This document shows positions 43,323 through 43,351 of a stretch of 43,351 nt of DNA, in pieces. The stretch's first letter is position 1. Every line of letters starts with the position of its first letter. Origin of the DNA: Didymodactylos carnosus (Eukaryota > Rotifera > Eurotatoria > Philodinida > Philodinidae); the NCBI GenBank assembly GCA_905250885.1, contig CAJNOQ010000688.1, positions 1 through 43,351 on the forward strand, read 5' to 3'. Below the pieces are notes generated by a model. The model was not told the DNA's origin. It did no database searches and was given only the letters and a program-made list of their open reading frames with translations. Position numbers and translations under genes: made by a program.

Positions 43323-43351
43323 AGATTCATTACATCTTATTCTAAAGTTGA

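Noticed and set aside
1..43351. CRISPR arrays, operon-type bacterial signals, rRNA
   Set aside because: None seen; the window is eukaryotic with intron-split metazoan genes.

Overview
The window is AT-rich animal nuclear DNA with split genes. Exons are joined by short GT-AG introns (about 50-100 bp) mixed with long introns loaded with repeats. Gene content (RGS12/14-type regulator, RABEPK, EXOC4/Sec8, IER3IP1/Yos1, LIN7) is metazoan. My best guess is a bdelloid rotifer or a close spiralian. The support is indirect: compact introns, possible spliced-leader acceptors just upstream of start codons, and a retro-insertion with a target duplication of about 118 bp, which recalls the very long duplication known for the bdelloid R9 element. 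No species assignment can be proven from the sequence alone.

Layout. 1-2577: non-coding, with one repeat patch. 2578-14007: up to five small ATG-starting exons, each ending at a GT donor in phase 0, spread over a long intron. 16067-23363 (+): body of an RGS12/RGS14-like gene (RGS box, then two Ras-binding domains), with an early-terminating alternative exon at 19168. 24305-24511: a 207-bp repeat that recurs at 28237. 24538-25644 (-): RABEPK, single exon. About 26637-28583: a foldback/MITE element split by a composite insertion (decayed LINE reverse transcriptase plus the 207-bp cassette) flanked by a 118-bp duplication. 29714-31631: three hAT-like non-autonomous DNA elements in a row. 31841-36645 (+): EXOC4 in six exons. 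37939-38252 (+): IER3IP1 in two exons. 38420-39075 (+): LIN7 in two exons. 39076-43351: no recognised host gene; a LINE C-terminal remnant and a diverged direct repeat.

Functionally, the right half carries several membrane-traffic and polarity genes. Sec8 is an exocyst tether at the plasma membrane, Yos1/IER3IP1 acts in ER-Golgi traffic, LIN7 is a PDZ scaffold for basolateral/synaptic sorting, and RABEPK is a Rab9 effector in endosome-to-Golgi recycling. IER3IP1 and LIN7 are only 167 bp apart on one strand, each with a splice-acceptor-like tract just before its ATG, so they may be co-transcribed and resolved by trans-splicing (inference). The rest of the window is mostly intron and intergenic DNA shaped by small inverted-repeat elements, several with internal arrays of short palindromes.
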